A DNA stretch of 64,000 bases from Alphaproteobacteria bacterium (GTDB lineage: Bacteria; Myxococcota_A; UBA796; GCA-2862545), in the NCBI GenBank assembly GCA_020632955.1, contig JACKEO010000023.1, forward strand, positions 1-64,000. Direction: 5' to 3'. The translations under genes were made by a program, and so were the position numbers. The notes under the pieces were generated by a model, which did not search any database, was not told the origin of the DNA, and was given only the letters and a program-made list of their open reading frames with translations. Of the stretch, positions 42,786 to 51,913 are shown in pieces; the stretch's first letter is position 1, and each line of letters begins with the position of its first letter.

Positions 42786-45683
42786 ATGCGCACGCTGCGC
42801 AGCGCCTCCCTCCTCCTGGTCGCCGGCTGCGTCGAGCCGGTGATCTCCACCTTCAACGAGCCGCCGGTGGTGGTCATCCAGCAGCCGCAGGAGGACCTCA
42901 CGGTGCCCCTCGGCACCACCGTGGAGCTGGTGGGCAAGGTGGCCGACGACGGTCCCCTGAAGCAGATCCTGGCCCAGTGGCTCGACAACGGCACCGACGT
43001 GCTGGCCTCGGACCTGAAGCCCGACGCGGAGGGGCTCGTCACCCTGTCGGTGGCGGACCTGGGGGAAGGGGCCCACGCGCTGATGCTGCGCGCGGTGGAC
43101 CTGGAGGGGCTGTTCGGCGACGCCACGATCACCGTGACGGTGGAGAAGGTGGTGGAGGCGCCCACGCTGGTGATCGTGCGCCCCACCGACGCCGACCGGG
43201 GCCAGCAGAAGGCGCCGTTCACCTTCGAGGCGCGGGTCGCCGACGCCCAGGATCCGCCCGAGGTGCTCGGCGTGGAGGTGGCCAGCGACAAGGACGGGGT
43301 GCTCTGCACCACCACCGCCGACGAGCAGGGCTCCGCGGTCTGCCAGGGCACGCCGCAGACCGCGGGCAGCCACCAGCTCACCTTCCGGGTGCGCGACACC
43401 GACGACCACGTCACCGAGCGCATCACGGTCCTGCAGGTGGACCCCCTGCGCGCCGAGCCGGTGATCACGATCACGGCACCTGCCCAGAACGCCCTGGTCC
43501 GCATGGGCGAGGCCAGCGCGATGGAGGCCACGGTCGCCGATCTGCAGGACCCCGCCGAGGCCCTGTCGGTAGCGGTGGCGAGCGATCGCGACGGACCGCT
43601 GTGCACCGCCCGCCCCGATGCCACCGGGGAGGCCGCCTGCTTCGGCGTGGTCACGAGCGCCGGCGCCCACGTCCTCACCTTCACGGTCACCGACACCGAG
43701 GCCCACACCGCCAGCGCCACCCGCCTCGTGTCGGCCATCGACCCGCGCGACGTGGACGACGACGGCGACGGCGAGACCGAGAACGAGGGCGACTGCGACG
43801 ACGCCGACGCCACCGTGTGGTCGGGCGCGGTGGAGCAGCCCGACGGCCTCGACGAGGACTGCGACGGCGTGGCCGACGAGGGCACCGTGCGCTTCGACGA
43901 CGACGGGGACGGCTTCTGCGAGTCGCTCGTGGTGTGCACCGACGGCAGCCGCACCGGCGACTGCGACGACACCGCACCCCTGGTGCACCCCGACGCCACC
44001 GAGAGCTGCCTCACCCCCTGGGACGACGACTGCGACACCTCGCTCGACGCCGAGGACGCCACCGGTTGCACCGCCTGGTTCGAGGACGTGGACGGGGACC
44101 GCTTCGGCGACCCCGAGGCGCCTCGCTGCACCTGCGTGGTGCCGGCCTCGGGATCCCTGAACGACGACGACTGCGACGACAGCCTCGCGGCGGTGAACCC
44201 CGGGCAGGCGGAGCTGCCCAACGGGCGCGACGACGACTGCGACACCGTGGCCGACGAGGGCACCGACCGCTTCGACGACGACAAGGACGGGTACTGCGAG
44301 TCGCTGGTGGCGTGCACCGACGGCGCGATGCCGGGCGACTGCAACGACGCGGCGCCGGGTGTGAACCCGGGCGCGGCCGAGATCTGCACCACCTCCTACG
44401 AGGAGGACTGCGGCGCCGATCTGTACGAGGAGGGCGCCCCGGGCTGCACCCCCTGGTTCATCGACGCCGACGGCGACCGCTACGGCGATCCCGCGCGCGG
44501 TCACTGCACCTGCGACGTGCCCCTGGGTGCGGTGGGCAACGACAAGGACTGCGACGACACCTCCGACGCCGTCTTCCCGGGCGCGCTGGAGCTGCCGAAC
44601 GGCGTGGACGACGACTGCGACACGGTGGCCGACGAGGGCACCGACCGCTTCGACGACGACAAGGACGGGTACTGCGAGTCGCTGGTGGCGTGCACCGACG
44701 GCGCGCTGCCCGGCGACTGCAACGACGCGGCGCCGGCCGTGAACCCGGGCGCCACCGAGACCTGCGCCACCCCCTGGGACGACGACTGCGACGTGGCCAC
44801 CGACGAGGAGGGCGCCACGGGCTGCACCACCTGGTACCTCGACGGCGACGGCGACCGGTTCGGGCGCATGGGCAGCCCGGCGCACTGCACCTGCGTCGTG
44901 CCCTTCAACGGGGTGGCCAACGACCTGGACTGCAACGACGACGCCCCGGCGATCCACCCGGCCATGAGCGACATCGCCAACGGACTCGACGACAACTGCA
45001 ACGGCAACGCCGACGAGGGCACCACCCGCTACGACAACGACGGCGACGGCTACTGCGCCGCCAGCTCGTGCACGCCGCAGCCCGACGGCCGCACCTTCCT
45101 GCCCGACGACTGCAACGACGGCCGCACCGACATCCACCCGGGCGCGGCGGAGGTCTGCAACAACGGCGTGGACGACAACTGCCTCGGAGGCCAGGACGAG
45201 GGCGAGGACGGTCCCGGCTGCCTGGACTGGTGGGCCGACAACGACAACGACGGCTACGGCGCAGGCCCCGGACGGTGCTTCTGCCAGGCCACGGGCGTGT
45301 ACAAGCGGCGCAACGCGAACGACTGCTACGACGCCAACCCGAACGCCTACCCGGGTCAGCAGCAGTGGTTCACCTCGGATCGCGGGGACGGGTCGTACGA
45401 CTACGACTGCGACACGAAGGAGACGCCCGAGCTCGAGGACGAGTACCAGTGCGAGTGCGTGGTCACGATCGACTTCGGGATCTTCAAGCTCCCGTTCACG
45501 ATCGACGACTTCGAGTCGGGCTGGCGCGACACCCCCGACTGCGGCGCCCAGGGCACCTGGTACCACAGCTGCCGCTACGCCCAGATCGAGGTGGAGGACA
45601 CCGGCGGGTTCGGCTTCGACTTCTGCATCCCGGGGCTGGGCGAGACGGCCTCCACCCAGGTGCTGCGCCAGGGCTGCCGGTAG
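42786..45683 (+). CDS. Lipoprotein with Ig-like repeats and MopE-type Cys/Asp repeats (long paralogue)
   Basis: A 965-residue lipoprotein (SLLLVAGC, Cys 15). Residues ~20-320 are three Ig-like repeats (VVVIQQPQEDLTVPLGTTV; TVTDTEAHTASATRL). Residues ~325-880 are rich in DDDGDGF...CDDTxPxVxPGAxExC...DDDCD motifs, the MopE copper/metal-binding type. Three tandem units of 126, 126 and 127 residues start at nucleotides 43887, 44265 and 44643. A terminal Cys-rich domain (~90 residues) ends at QGCR. MopE of Methylococcus is a surface copper protein; metal binding here is inferred from motif only. Followed by a shorter paralogue. Confidence 0.82.
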   Translation: MRTLRSASLLLVAGCVEPVISTFNEPPVVVIQQPQEDLTVPLGTTVELVGKVADDGPLKQILAQWLDNGTDVLASDLKPDAEGLVTLSVADLGEGAHALMLRAVDLEGLFGDATITVTVEKVVEAPTLVIVRPTDADRGQQKAPFTFEARVADAQDPPEVLGVEVASDKDGVLCTTTADEQGSAVCQGTPQTAGSHQLTFRVRDTDDHVTERITVLQVDPLRAEPVITITAPAQNALVRMGEASAMEATVADLQDPAEALSVAVASDRDGPLCTARPDATGEAACFGVVTSAGAHVLTFTVTDTEAHTASATRLVSAIDPRDVDDDGDGETENEGDCDDADATVWSGAVEQPDGLDEDCDGVADEGTVRFDDDGDGFCESLVVCTDGSRTGDCDDTAPLVHPDATESCLTPWDDDCDTSLDAEDATGCTAWFEDVDGDRFGDPEAPRCTCVVPASGSLNDDDCDDSLAAVNPGQAELPNGRDDDCDTVADEGTDRFDDDKDGYCESLVACTDGAMPGDCNDAAPGVNPGAAEICTTSYEEDCGADLYEEGAPGCTPWFIDADGDRYGDPARGHCTCDVPLGAVGNDKDCDDTSDAVFPGALELPNGVDDDCDTVADEGTDRFDDDKDGYCESLVACTDGALPGDCNDAAPAVNPGATETCATPWDDDCDVATDEEGATGCTTWYLDGDGDRFGRMGSPAHCTCVVPFNGVANDLDCNDDAPAIHPAMSDIANGLDDNCNGNADEGTTRYDNDGDGYCAASSCTPQPDGRTFLPDDCNDGRTDIHPGAAEVCNNGVDDNCLGGQDEGEDGPGCLDWWADNDNDGYGAGPGRCFCQATGVYKRRNANDCYDANPNAYPGQQQWFTSDRGDGSYDYDCDTKETPELEDEYQCECVVTIDFGIFKLPFTIDDFESGWRDTPDCGAQGTWYHSCRYAQIEVEDTGGFGFDFCIPGLGETASTQVLRQGCR
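43887..45023 (+). repeat. Three in-frame ~378-bp tandem repeat units inside the MopE-type gene
   Basis: Units lie at 43887-44264, 44265-44642 and 44643-45023 (126, 126 and 127 codons). The first ~70 bases of units 2 and 3 are almost identical, from GACGAGGGCACCGACCGC onward, offset by exactly 378 bp. The neighbouring paralogue has a single unit (46852-47229), so copy number has changed in whole units. Confidence 0.85.
44952..45452 (+). repeat. 501-bp tract nearly identical to 47158-47658 (copy 1)
   Basis: Direct reading of both tracts shows about 16 differences in 501 bp and no gaps, whereas the Ig-like 5' halves of the two genes differ far more. It covers the last MopE pair and the start of the C-terminal domain. 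It suggests recent gene conversion or strong constraint. Confidence 0.85.
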
Positions 45684-45718
45684 TGCAGTCCGGCGCGCGG
45701 GACCTGCCTGCGCGGTGG

Positions 45719-45724
45719 TAGAAG
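45719..45724 (+). promoter_or_regulatory. TAGAAG motif before the second MopE-type gene
   Basis: GGTAGAAG-AGGGGC begins 29 nt before the ATG at 45748 and mirrors the motif upstream of the first paralogue, so the short gene may be transcribed on its own. Confidence 0.38.
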
Positions 45725-45747
45725 AGGGGCGGTCTTCCGGAGGATCC

Positions 45748-47889
45748 ATGCGCCTGGCGAGGTGCGCCCCCCTGCTGCTCTCCCTGACGGCGTGCGTGGA
45801 GCCCGTGATCTCCACGTTCAACGAGCCGCCCTTCGTGGTGATCCAGCAGCCGCAGGAGGACATCACCGTCACGCTCGGCACCACGGTGGAGCTGGTGGGC
45901 AAGGTGGCCGACGACGGGCCGGTCGGGAAGGTGGTGGCCCAGTGGCTCGACAACGGCAGCGAGGAGCTGGCCACCGACCTGCGTCCGGATCCGCAGGGCC
46001 TGGTGACCCTGTCGGTGGCGGACCTGGCGGAGGGGGCCCACGCGATCATGCTGCGCGCGGTCGACCCCGAGGGGCTGTTCGGCGACGCCACGGTCACGGT
46101 CACGGTGCAGCGCGTGGTGGAGGCCCCGAGCCTCACCGTGGTGCGCCCCACCGACAGCGACCGCGGCCGGCAGGCCTCGCCCTTCACCTTCGAGGCCACG
46201 GTCTCCGACGCCCAGGATCCGCCCGAGCGGCTGGTGGTGGAGGTGCAGAGCGCGCTCGACGGCATCCTCTGCACCACGCCCGCCGACGAGCAGGGCACGG
46301 CGATCTGCCAGGGCACGCCGCGCACCGCGGGCAGCCACGAGCTCACCTTCACGGTGCGGGACACCGAGGACCACGTCACCCAGCGCAAGGCGGTGCTGCT
46401 GGTGGACCCGCTGCGGCAGGAGCCCACCATCACGGTGACGGCGCCGGCCCAGAACGCCGTGGTGCGGCTGGGCGTGGCCACCCCGCTCGAGGCCACGGTG
46501 GCCGATCAGCAGGACGCCCCGGAGTCGCTCACGGTCACGGCCGAGAGCGATGTCGACGGGCCGCTCTGCACCCTGCGCGCCGACGCCACCGGCGCGGCCG
46601 CCTGCTTCGGGATCCTCGCCACGGCGGGCTCCCAGACGCTCACCTTCACGGTCACCGACCGCGACGGGAACAGCGCGTCGGCCTTCCGGCTCGTCACGGG
46701 CATCGACCCGCGGGACATCGACGACGACGGCGACGGCGAGACCGAGAACCAGGGCGACTGCGACGACGCCGACGCGAAGGTCTCGTCGGGCGCCACCGAG
46801 CTGCCCAACGGCCGCGACGACAACTGCGACGGCAAGGCCGACGAGGGCACCGACCGCTACGACGACGACGGCGACGGCCACTGCGAGTCGCTCGTGTCGT
46901 GCACCGACGGCTCGCTGCCCGGCGACTGCGACGACACCGCCCCCGCGGTGAACCCGGGTGCCACCGAGACCTGCGCCACCCCCTGGGACGACGACTGCGA
47001 CACGCAGACCGAGGACGAGGACGCGGTGGGCTGCACCGAGTGGTACCTCGACGCCGACGGCGACCGCTTCGGCACCGACGCCAGCCGCCACTGCACCTGC
47101 ACGGTGCCCTTCAACGGCGTGCCGAACGGCGGCGACTGCAACGACGCGGCGCCGGCCATCCACCCGGCGATGAGCGACATCGCCAACGGCCTCGACGACA
47201 ACTGCAACGGCAACGCCGACGAGGGCACCACCCGCTACGACAACGACGGCGACGGCTACTGCGCGGCCAGCTCGTGCACGCCGCAGCCCGACGGCCGCAC
47301 CTTCCTGCCCGACGACTGCAACGACGGCCGCACCGACATCCACCCGGGCGCGGCGGAGGTCTGCAACAACGGCGTGGACGACAACTGCGCCGGGGGCCAG
47401 GACGAGGGCGAGGACGGTCCCGGCTGCCTGGACTGGTGGGCCGACAACGACAACGACGGGTACGGCGCGGGCGCCAGCCGCTGCTTCTGCGACGCCACGG
47501 GCGTGTACAAGCGGCGCAACGCGAACGACTGCTACGACGCCAACCCGAACGCCTACCCGGGTCAGCAGCAGTGGTTCACCTCGGATCGCGGGGACGGGTC
47601 GTTCGACTACAACTGCGACACGAAGGAGACGCCCGAGCTCGAGGACGAGTACCAGTGCGCCTGCAAGGTGCGTCTCGACATCGGCCCCATCAGCATCCCG
47701 TTCACCATCGACCCCTTCGAGGCCGGCTGGCAGGACGTCCCGGACTGCGGCGACCAGGGCACCTGGTACCGGAGCTGCGAGTTCGCCACGATCGACGTGG
47801 AGGACACCGCCGGCGTGGGCTTCGAGTTCTGCATCCCCGGCCTGTCGGAGGACGCCCGCACCGAGATCCGCCGGCTGGGCTGCAAGTAG
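45748..47889 (+). CDS. Lipoprotein with Ig-like repeats and MopE-type Cys/Asp repeats (short paralogue)
   Basis: A 713-residue paralogue of the preceding protein: lipobox SLTAC (Cys 16), the same VEPVISTFNEPPFVVIQQPQ opening, three Ig-like repeats, one 126-residue MopE unit (46852-47229), and the same C-terminal Cys-rich domain ending LGCK. It is 252 residues shorter: two whole units, after allowing for one extra residue in a unit and one in the signal. ATG 45748 has GGAGGATCC upstream. It lies 64 bp after its partner, so the pair is a tandem duplication. Confidence 0.82.
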   Translation: MRLARCAPLLLSLTACVEPVISTFNEPPFVVIQQPQEDITVTLGTTVELVGKVADDGPVGKVVAQWLDNGSEELATDLRPDPQGLVTLSVADLAEGAHAIMLRAVDPEGLFGDATVTVTVQRVVEAPSLTVVRPTDSDRGRQASPFTFEATVSDAQDPPERLVVEVQSALDGILCTTPADEQGTAICQGTPRTAGSHELTFTVRDTEDHVTQRKAVLLVDPLRQEPTITVTAPAQNAVVRLGVATPLEATVADQQDAPESLTVTAESDVDGPLCTLRADATGAAACFGILATAGSQTLTFTVTDRDGNSASAFRLVTGIDPRDIDDDGDGETENQGDCDDADAKVSSGATELPNGRDDNCDGKADEGTDRYDDDGDGHCESLVSCTDGSLPGDCDDTAPAVNPGATETCATPWDDDCDTQTEDEDAVGCTEWYLDADGDRFGTDASRHCTCTVPFNGVPNGGDCNDAAPAIHPAMSDIANGLDDNCNGNADEGTTRYDNDGDGYCAASSCTPQPDGRTFLPDDCNDGRTDIHPGAAEVCNNGVDDNCAGGQDEGEDGPGCLDWWADNDNDGYGAGASRCFCDATGVYKRRNANDCYDANPNAYPGQQQWFTSDRGDGSFDYNCDTKETPELEDEYQCACKVRLDIGPISIPFTIDPFEAGWQDVPDCGDQGTWYRSCEFATIDVEDTAGVGFEFCIPGLSEDARTEIRRLGCK
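47158..47658 (+). repeat. 501-bp tract nearly identical to 44952-45452 (copy 2)
   Basis: Second copy of the homogenised tract shared by the two MopE-type genes; see the entry at 44952. Reading frame and length are preserved exactly. Confidence 0.85.
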
Positions 47890-47901
47890 CGCGCGCCTGC
47901 G

Positions 47902-47919
47902 CCGCGGATCAGGCCGCGG
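47902..47919. terminator. Possible bidirectional hairpin between convergent genes
   Basis: CCGCGG-ATCAGG-CCGCGG lies in the 30-bp gap between the short MopE gene and the convergent membrane protein gene. The stem is six G:C pairs with a six-base loop; there is no T-run, so termination efficiency is uncertain. Confidence 0.35.
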
Positions 47920-48627
47920 TCACGGCTTCTTCGTGGCCGAGGCCTGGAGCAGCAGGCGCGTGATCGCGTCGGCGTCGAGGCCGGTGCGCGCGCGCAGGAT
48001 CTTCACGGCGTCCGCCAGGCCCTCGCGACGCACCAGCGCGGCCACCTCGTCGGGGGACGGCATGCCCACCTCGGCCGACGACGCGGGGGGAGGGGCCTGC
48101 GTGCGGCGCGCAGGGGCGGGGATGGGCTCGTCGTCCTGCGGGGCCACGGGCACCGCGGCAGCGGCCTTGCGGGGCCTGGACGGCTTCCTGGGGGCGGTGG
48201 CGTCCGGGGGGGGCGGCGGCGTGCGGCGGCGTGGCGCGGAGGGCGGCGCCTTCGCCACCACGGGCTCGTCGCCGTCCTCGTCGGCCTCCTCCCGCCGCGA
48301 CGACGTGACCCGCAGCGCGTCGGTGGGGCCACCGAAGGGACCCTCGGGCCACCGCGCCGACGGCCACGCGAGCTGGTCGACGTAGGGCCGATCGGCGCGC
48401 GCGCTGGGCCACGAGAGCTTGTCGGGCCCGAGGTCGAGCGGCGCGAACACCCGGGTGGGGGTGGTGTCGATCTGCAGGTCGCGGTGATCGGCGCCGGCGC
48501 GGGACCGCGGGCGCCGGAGCCGCACGTCGGCCGCGCGGGAGAGCAGGGGCAGGCCCAGCGTGACCACGCCGAGGAAGCCCACCACCAGCACGATCGTGAG
48601 CATCAGCACCGTGGCGACGTCGGGCAT
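47920..48627 (-). CDS. Single-pass membrane protein with Pro/Ala-rich linker and L7/L12-like C-terminal tail
   Basis: A 235-residue protein: an N-terminal transmembrane helix (VLMLTIVLVVGFLGVVTLGLP), a juxtamembrane region with two WPSAR motifs (KLSWPSARADRPY and LAWPSARWPEGPF), and a ~70-residue Pro/Ala/Arg linker. A final ~45-residue helical domain (VAALVRREGLADAVKILRART, shortened) resembles the C-terminal domain of ribosomal L7/L12. That fold is found fused to membrane anchors in other bacteria, role unclear. Start ATG 48627 has GGGGAGGG upstream. Family not firmly recognised. Confidence 0.55.
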   Translation of the reverse strand: MPDVATVLMLTIVLVVGFLGVVTLGLPLLSRAADVRLRRPRSRAGADHRDLQIDTTPTRVFAPLDLGPDKLSWPSARADRPYVDQLAWPSARWPEGPFGGPTDALRVTSSRREEADEDGDEPVVAKAPPSAPRRRTPPPPPDATAPRKPSRPRKAAAAVPVAPQDDEPIPAPARRTQAPPPASSAEVGMPSPDEVAALVRREGLADAVKILRARTGLDADAITRLLLQASATKKP

Positions 48628-48685
48628 CGACCCTCCCCGACATCAGGTATGCCGCCGACGCGCCGCCTGCGTGCCGCGCGGGTGC

Positions 48686-48691
48686 TAGGGA
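48686..48691 (+). promoter_or_regulatory. TAGGGA motif before the NhaC-type gene
   Basis: GCTAGGGA begins 29 nt before the ATG at 48715, within the 87-bp divergent space. It matches the recurrent positional motif and overlaps part of a possible GGAGG. Confidence 0.25.
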
Positions 48692-48714
48692 GGCGCCGGG
48701 CGGAGGGAAGGGTC

Positions 48715-50298
48715 ATGGACGCATCGTGGTGGGGCTGGGACGGAGGGCTCACGCTGCTCGCTCCTACGGTGGCCATCGTGGTGGCATTGCTCAGCCGCCG
48801 CGTGGTGGCCTCGCTCGCCGCGGGCGTGGCGGTGGGCGCGGTGGTGGCCGCCCAGGGGCGCCTGCTGCCGCCCGGGGCGGACTGCTTCGCCGCGGCCGCC
48901 GCGGGCGAGGCGCCCCCCGACGCCGGGGCGCTCTGCGGTGCCTTCGGCTACGCCGGCCAGGCGGTGCTCTCCACCGACAACCTCACCATCTCGGTCTTCA
49001 CCCTGCTCGTGGCGGCGATGGTGGGCGTGATGGTGGACGGGGGCGCGATGCGCACCCTGGTGGCGGCGATGGAGGCACGCGCGCGCGGTCCGCGCGCCAC
49101 GATGCTGGCGAGCTGGCTGTCGGGCCTGGTGGTCTTCTTCGACGACTACGCCAACTGCGTGGTGGTGGGGCACGCGATGGCGCCGGTGTGCGACCGGCAG
49201 GGCGTGAGCCGGGCCAAGCTCGCGTACATCGTGGACTCCACGGCGGCCCCGGTGGCCTCCCTGGCGCTGGTGGGCACCTGGGTGGGCTTCGAGGTGGGCC
49301 TGCTCGAGGACGCGCTGGTGCAGGCCGGCCAGCCCGCCGGCGGGGGCTTCGGCCTCTTCCTGTCGGGCCTGGCCAACCGCTACTACAGCCTCTACGCGCT
49401 GGCGCTCGTGGGCCTGGTGGCCTGGACGGGGCGTGACCTGGGTCCGATGCTCACCGCTGAGCGGCGGGCCCGCGCGGCGGCGGTGGCCACCGAGCCCGAT
49501 CCGGCGCCTCCCCGGGGCGCGGTGGTGGCCGCGGCCGTGCCCGTGCTGCTGCTGGTGGGCGTGACCCTGGGCGCCATGGTGCGCTCGGGCATCGCCGCGC
49601 TGGAGGTGCCGGTGGCCGAGGCGCCGCTGTACGCCGTCCTCGCCGACGCCGACGCCTACGGCTCGATGCTGTGGGGAGGCGTGGCGGGGCTGGCCGCGGC
49701 CGTGCTGCTGGCCCTGCGCGCGCCCGGGCTGGGTCCGCAGCGCGTGGTGGGGGCGTCGCTCCGCGGCATGCGCACGGTGGCCGCCGCCCTGGTGGTGCTC
49801 TACACCGCGTGGACCCTGGGCAACGCCATCGGCGACACGGGCGCCCGGGACTTCCTCCTGGGCCAGCTCGGGCCCACGCTGCCCTCGTGGGTGCTGCCCA
49901 GCGCGGTCTTCGTGCTGTCGTCGCTCGTGGCCTTCGCCACGGGCACCTCCTTCGGCACGATGTCCATCCTCGTGCCGCTGGCCGTGCCGCTGGCCGTGGG
50001 CATGGAGGGGGGCAGCGCGCTGCTCACCGCGGCCACCGCCTCGGCCGTGCTCTCGGGGTCGTGCCTGGGCGACCACGCCTCGCCGATCTCCGACACCACC
50101 GTGCTGTCGGCGGTGGGCTCGGGCTGCGACCTCGTGGAGCACGTGCAGACGCAGGTGCCCTACGCCCTCCTGGCGGGCGCTGTCGCCCTGCTGCTCGGCT
50201 ACCTGCCCGCGGGCCTGGGCGTGCCGCCGTGGCTGCTGCTGCCGCCCGGCCTGGTGGCCCTGTACGCCACCCTGCGGTGGGTGGGTGAGGAGGCCTAG
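48715..50298 (+). CDS. NhaC-family Na+/H+ antiporter
   Basis: A 527-residue protein with about 12 transmembrane helices. Family features: an N-terminal SWWGWDGGLTLLAPT, VVFFDDYANCVVVGHAMAP (conserved Asp pair), IVDSTAAPVASLALVGTWVGFE, FATGTSFGTMSILVPLAVPLA, and GSCLGDHASPISDTTVLSA. These match NhaC/TC 2.A.35 proteins, some of which exchange amino acids or organic acids rather than protons. It is convergent, three bases apart, with an AGCS sodium symporter, suggesting linked sodium use (inference). Confidence 0.88.
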   Translation: MDASWWGWDGGLTLLAPTVAIVVALLSRRVVASLAAGVAVGAVVAAQGRLLPPGADCFAAAAAGEAPPDAGALCGAFGYAGQAVLSTDNLTISVFTLLVAAMVGVMVDGGAMRTLVAAMEARARGPRATMLASWLSGLVVFFDDYANCVVVGHAMAPVCDRQGVSRAKLAYIVDSTAAPVASLALVGTWVGFEVGLLEDALVQAGQPAGGGFGLFLSGLANRYYSLYALALVGLVAWTGRDLGPMLTAERRARAAAVATEPDPAPPRGAVVAAAVPVLLLVGVTLGAMVRSGIAALEVPVAEAPLYAVLADADAYGSMLWGGVAGLAAAVLLALRAPGLGPQRVVGASLRGMRTVAAALVVLYTAWTLGNAIGDTGARDFLLGQLGPTLPSWVLPSAVFVLSSLVAFATGTSFGTMSILVPLAVPLAVGMEGGSALLTAATASAVLSGSCLGDHASPISDTTVLSAVGSGCDLVEHVQTQVPYALLAGAVALLLGYLPAGLGVPPWLLLPPGLVALYATLRWVGEEA

Positions 50299-50301
50299 CC
50301 C

Positions 50302-51831
50302 CTACCGGTGCCGGGCCCGCTCGGGCATGCGGCCCCCGCCCAGGTCGTCCCAGTAGCGGTCGAGCGCGGCCTTCACCTTGCCCGACAGGAAGAGGGCGCC
50401 GAGGATGTTGGGGAAGGCCATGCCGAGGATCATGAGGTCGGAGAAGCCCACCACGTTGCCCAGCTCGAGCAGCGGCGCGAGGGCCACCACGCAGACGAAG
50501 AGGATGCGGTAGGGCAGCACCCACCGGTCGCCGAGGAGGAACTGGGTGGCGCGGTCGCCGTAGTAGCTCCACGAGATCATGGTGGAGAAGGCGAAGAGCA
50601 GCACGGCCAGGGTGAGCACCACGGGGAACCACTCGAAGACGGTGCGGAAGGACTCCGAGGTGAGCAGCACCCCGTCCATCCCCGTCTCCTGGTACTTGCC
50701 CGTGACCACCACCACGAGCGCGGTCATCGTGCACACGACGATGGTGTCGATGAAGGGCTCGAGCAGGGCCACCACGCCCTCGCGCACCGGCTGGTCGGTG
50801 CTCGCGGCGGAGTGGGCGATGGAGGCCGAGCCCACGCCGGCCTCGTTGCTGAAGGCAGCGCGCTGGAAGCCGATCACCATCACCCCGAGCGCCCCGCCGT
50901 AGGCCGCGTCGGGCGAGAAGGCCGAGCCCACGATCTGGGCGAAGGCCGCGGGCACCTGGCCGGCGTGCATCACGAGCACGGCGATGGCGGCGAGCACGTA
51001 GACGCCCACCATGAAGGGCACCACCATCGAGGCGGCGAAGCCGATGCGCTTGATGCCCCCGAGGATGACGAGGGCCACCACCCCGGCGAGGAGCACGCCG
51101 TAGACGAAGGGGTAGTCCTGGAGCACGGGCACCTGCTCGGCCACGGCCACGTAGGACTGCTGCGCCTGGAACATGTTGCCCCCGCCCAGGCTGCCGCCCA
51201 CGCAGAGGATGGCGAACAGGTAGGCGAGCACGGTGCCCAGCGGCGCCATGCCCCGCTCGGCGAGGCCGTCGCGCAGGTAGTACATCGGGCCGCCCGACAC
51301 GATGCCGTCGGGGCTCACGCGACGGTACATCTGGGCCAGCGTCACCTCGACGAACTTCGAGGACATGCCCAGGAAGCCGGCCACCCACAGCCAGAAGACG
51401 GCGCCGGGGCCGCCCTGGCTGATGGCGATGGCCACGCCGGCGATGTTGCCCAGGCCCACCGTGGCCGACAGGGCGCTCGACAGCGCCTGGAAGTGGCTGA
51501 TCTCGCCGGGGTCGTCGGGGTTGTCGTAGGCACCGGCCGTCACCCGGATCGCGTGGGCGAAGCCGCGCAGGTTCACGAAGGACATGCGCAGGGTGAAGGT
51601 GATGGCGCCCATCACCAGCCAGGCCACGACGAAGGGCAGCCGCACGCCCGTGTCGGGGTCGTCCCAGAAGGCGAGATCGAAGAAGAGCACCGCCGCCAGC
51701 GGCTCCACGACCCAGCTGCCGAAGAAGCCGTCGATGCGGGCCTGCCAGCTCGTCGCCGCCTCGTCCGCCGCGGCGGCCGTGCCTGCCCAGGCCAGCGCCA
51801 TGGCCACCAGCGCCCCGATCCGTCCGCGCAT
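50302..51831 (-). CDS. Sodium:alanine symporter family (AGCS) transporter
   Basis: A 509-residue protein with a cleaved-looking signal (MALAWAGTAAAADE) and about eleven membrane helices. AGCS signatures: ALSATVGLGNIAGVAIAISQGGPGAVFW (split), GGPMYYLRDGL, FQRAAFSNEAGVGSASIAHSA (~309), and STMISWSYYGDRA. These import alanine or glycine with sodium. The length is in range. A reverse TAG motif at 51866 lies 35 nt before the start. It is the next minus-strand gene downstream of era, 82 bp away. Confidence 0.92.
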   Translation of the reverse strand: MRGRIGALVAMALAWAGTAAAADEAATSWQARIDGFFGSWVVEPLAAVLFFDLAFWDDPDTGVRLPFVVAWLVMGAITFTLRMSFVNLRGFAHAIRVTAGAYDNPDDPGEISHFQALSSALSATVGLGNIAGVAIAISQGGPGAVFWLWVAGFLGMSSKFVEVTLAQMYRRVSPDGIVSGGPMYYLRDGLAERGMAPLGTVLAYLFAILCVGGSLGGGNMFQAQQSYVAVAEQVPVLQDYPFVYGVLLAGVVALVILGGIKRIGFAASMVVPFMVGVYVLAAIAVLVMHAGQVPAAFAQIVGSAFSPDAAYGGALGVMVIGFQRAAFSNEAGVGSASIAHSAASTDQPVREGVVALLEPFIDTIVVCTMTALVVVVTGKYQETGMDGVLLTSESFRTVFEWFPVVLTLAVLLFAFSTMISWSYYGDRATQFLLGDRWVLPYRILFVCVVALAPLLELGNVVGFSDLMILGMAFPNILGALFLSGKVKAALDRYWDDLGGGRMPERARHR

Positions 51832-51913
51832 CGTGTCCCCTCCGTCCCTCGGGAAGGGCCTGTCTAGCAGAAGCGGAGGGGCACGCGCGACCCTGGCCCG
51901 CCCGGGCCGGGCC

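Noticed and set aside
43740..45430. Periodic pattern of the MopE gene considered as a CRISPR-like array
   Set aside because: The repeats are in frame, code for DxDxDG/Cys motifs and have ~378-bp periods; this is protein repeat structure.
41898..46496. Very long open frame antisense to the MopE-type genes
   Set aside because: It mirrors the GC-rich Asp/Gly codons of the sense genes, has Val/Ala/His-biased low-complexity content and no family motifs, and crosses two well-supported genes. It is a composition artefact.
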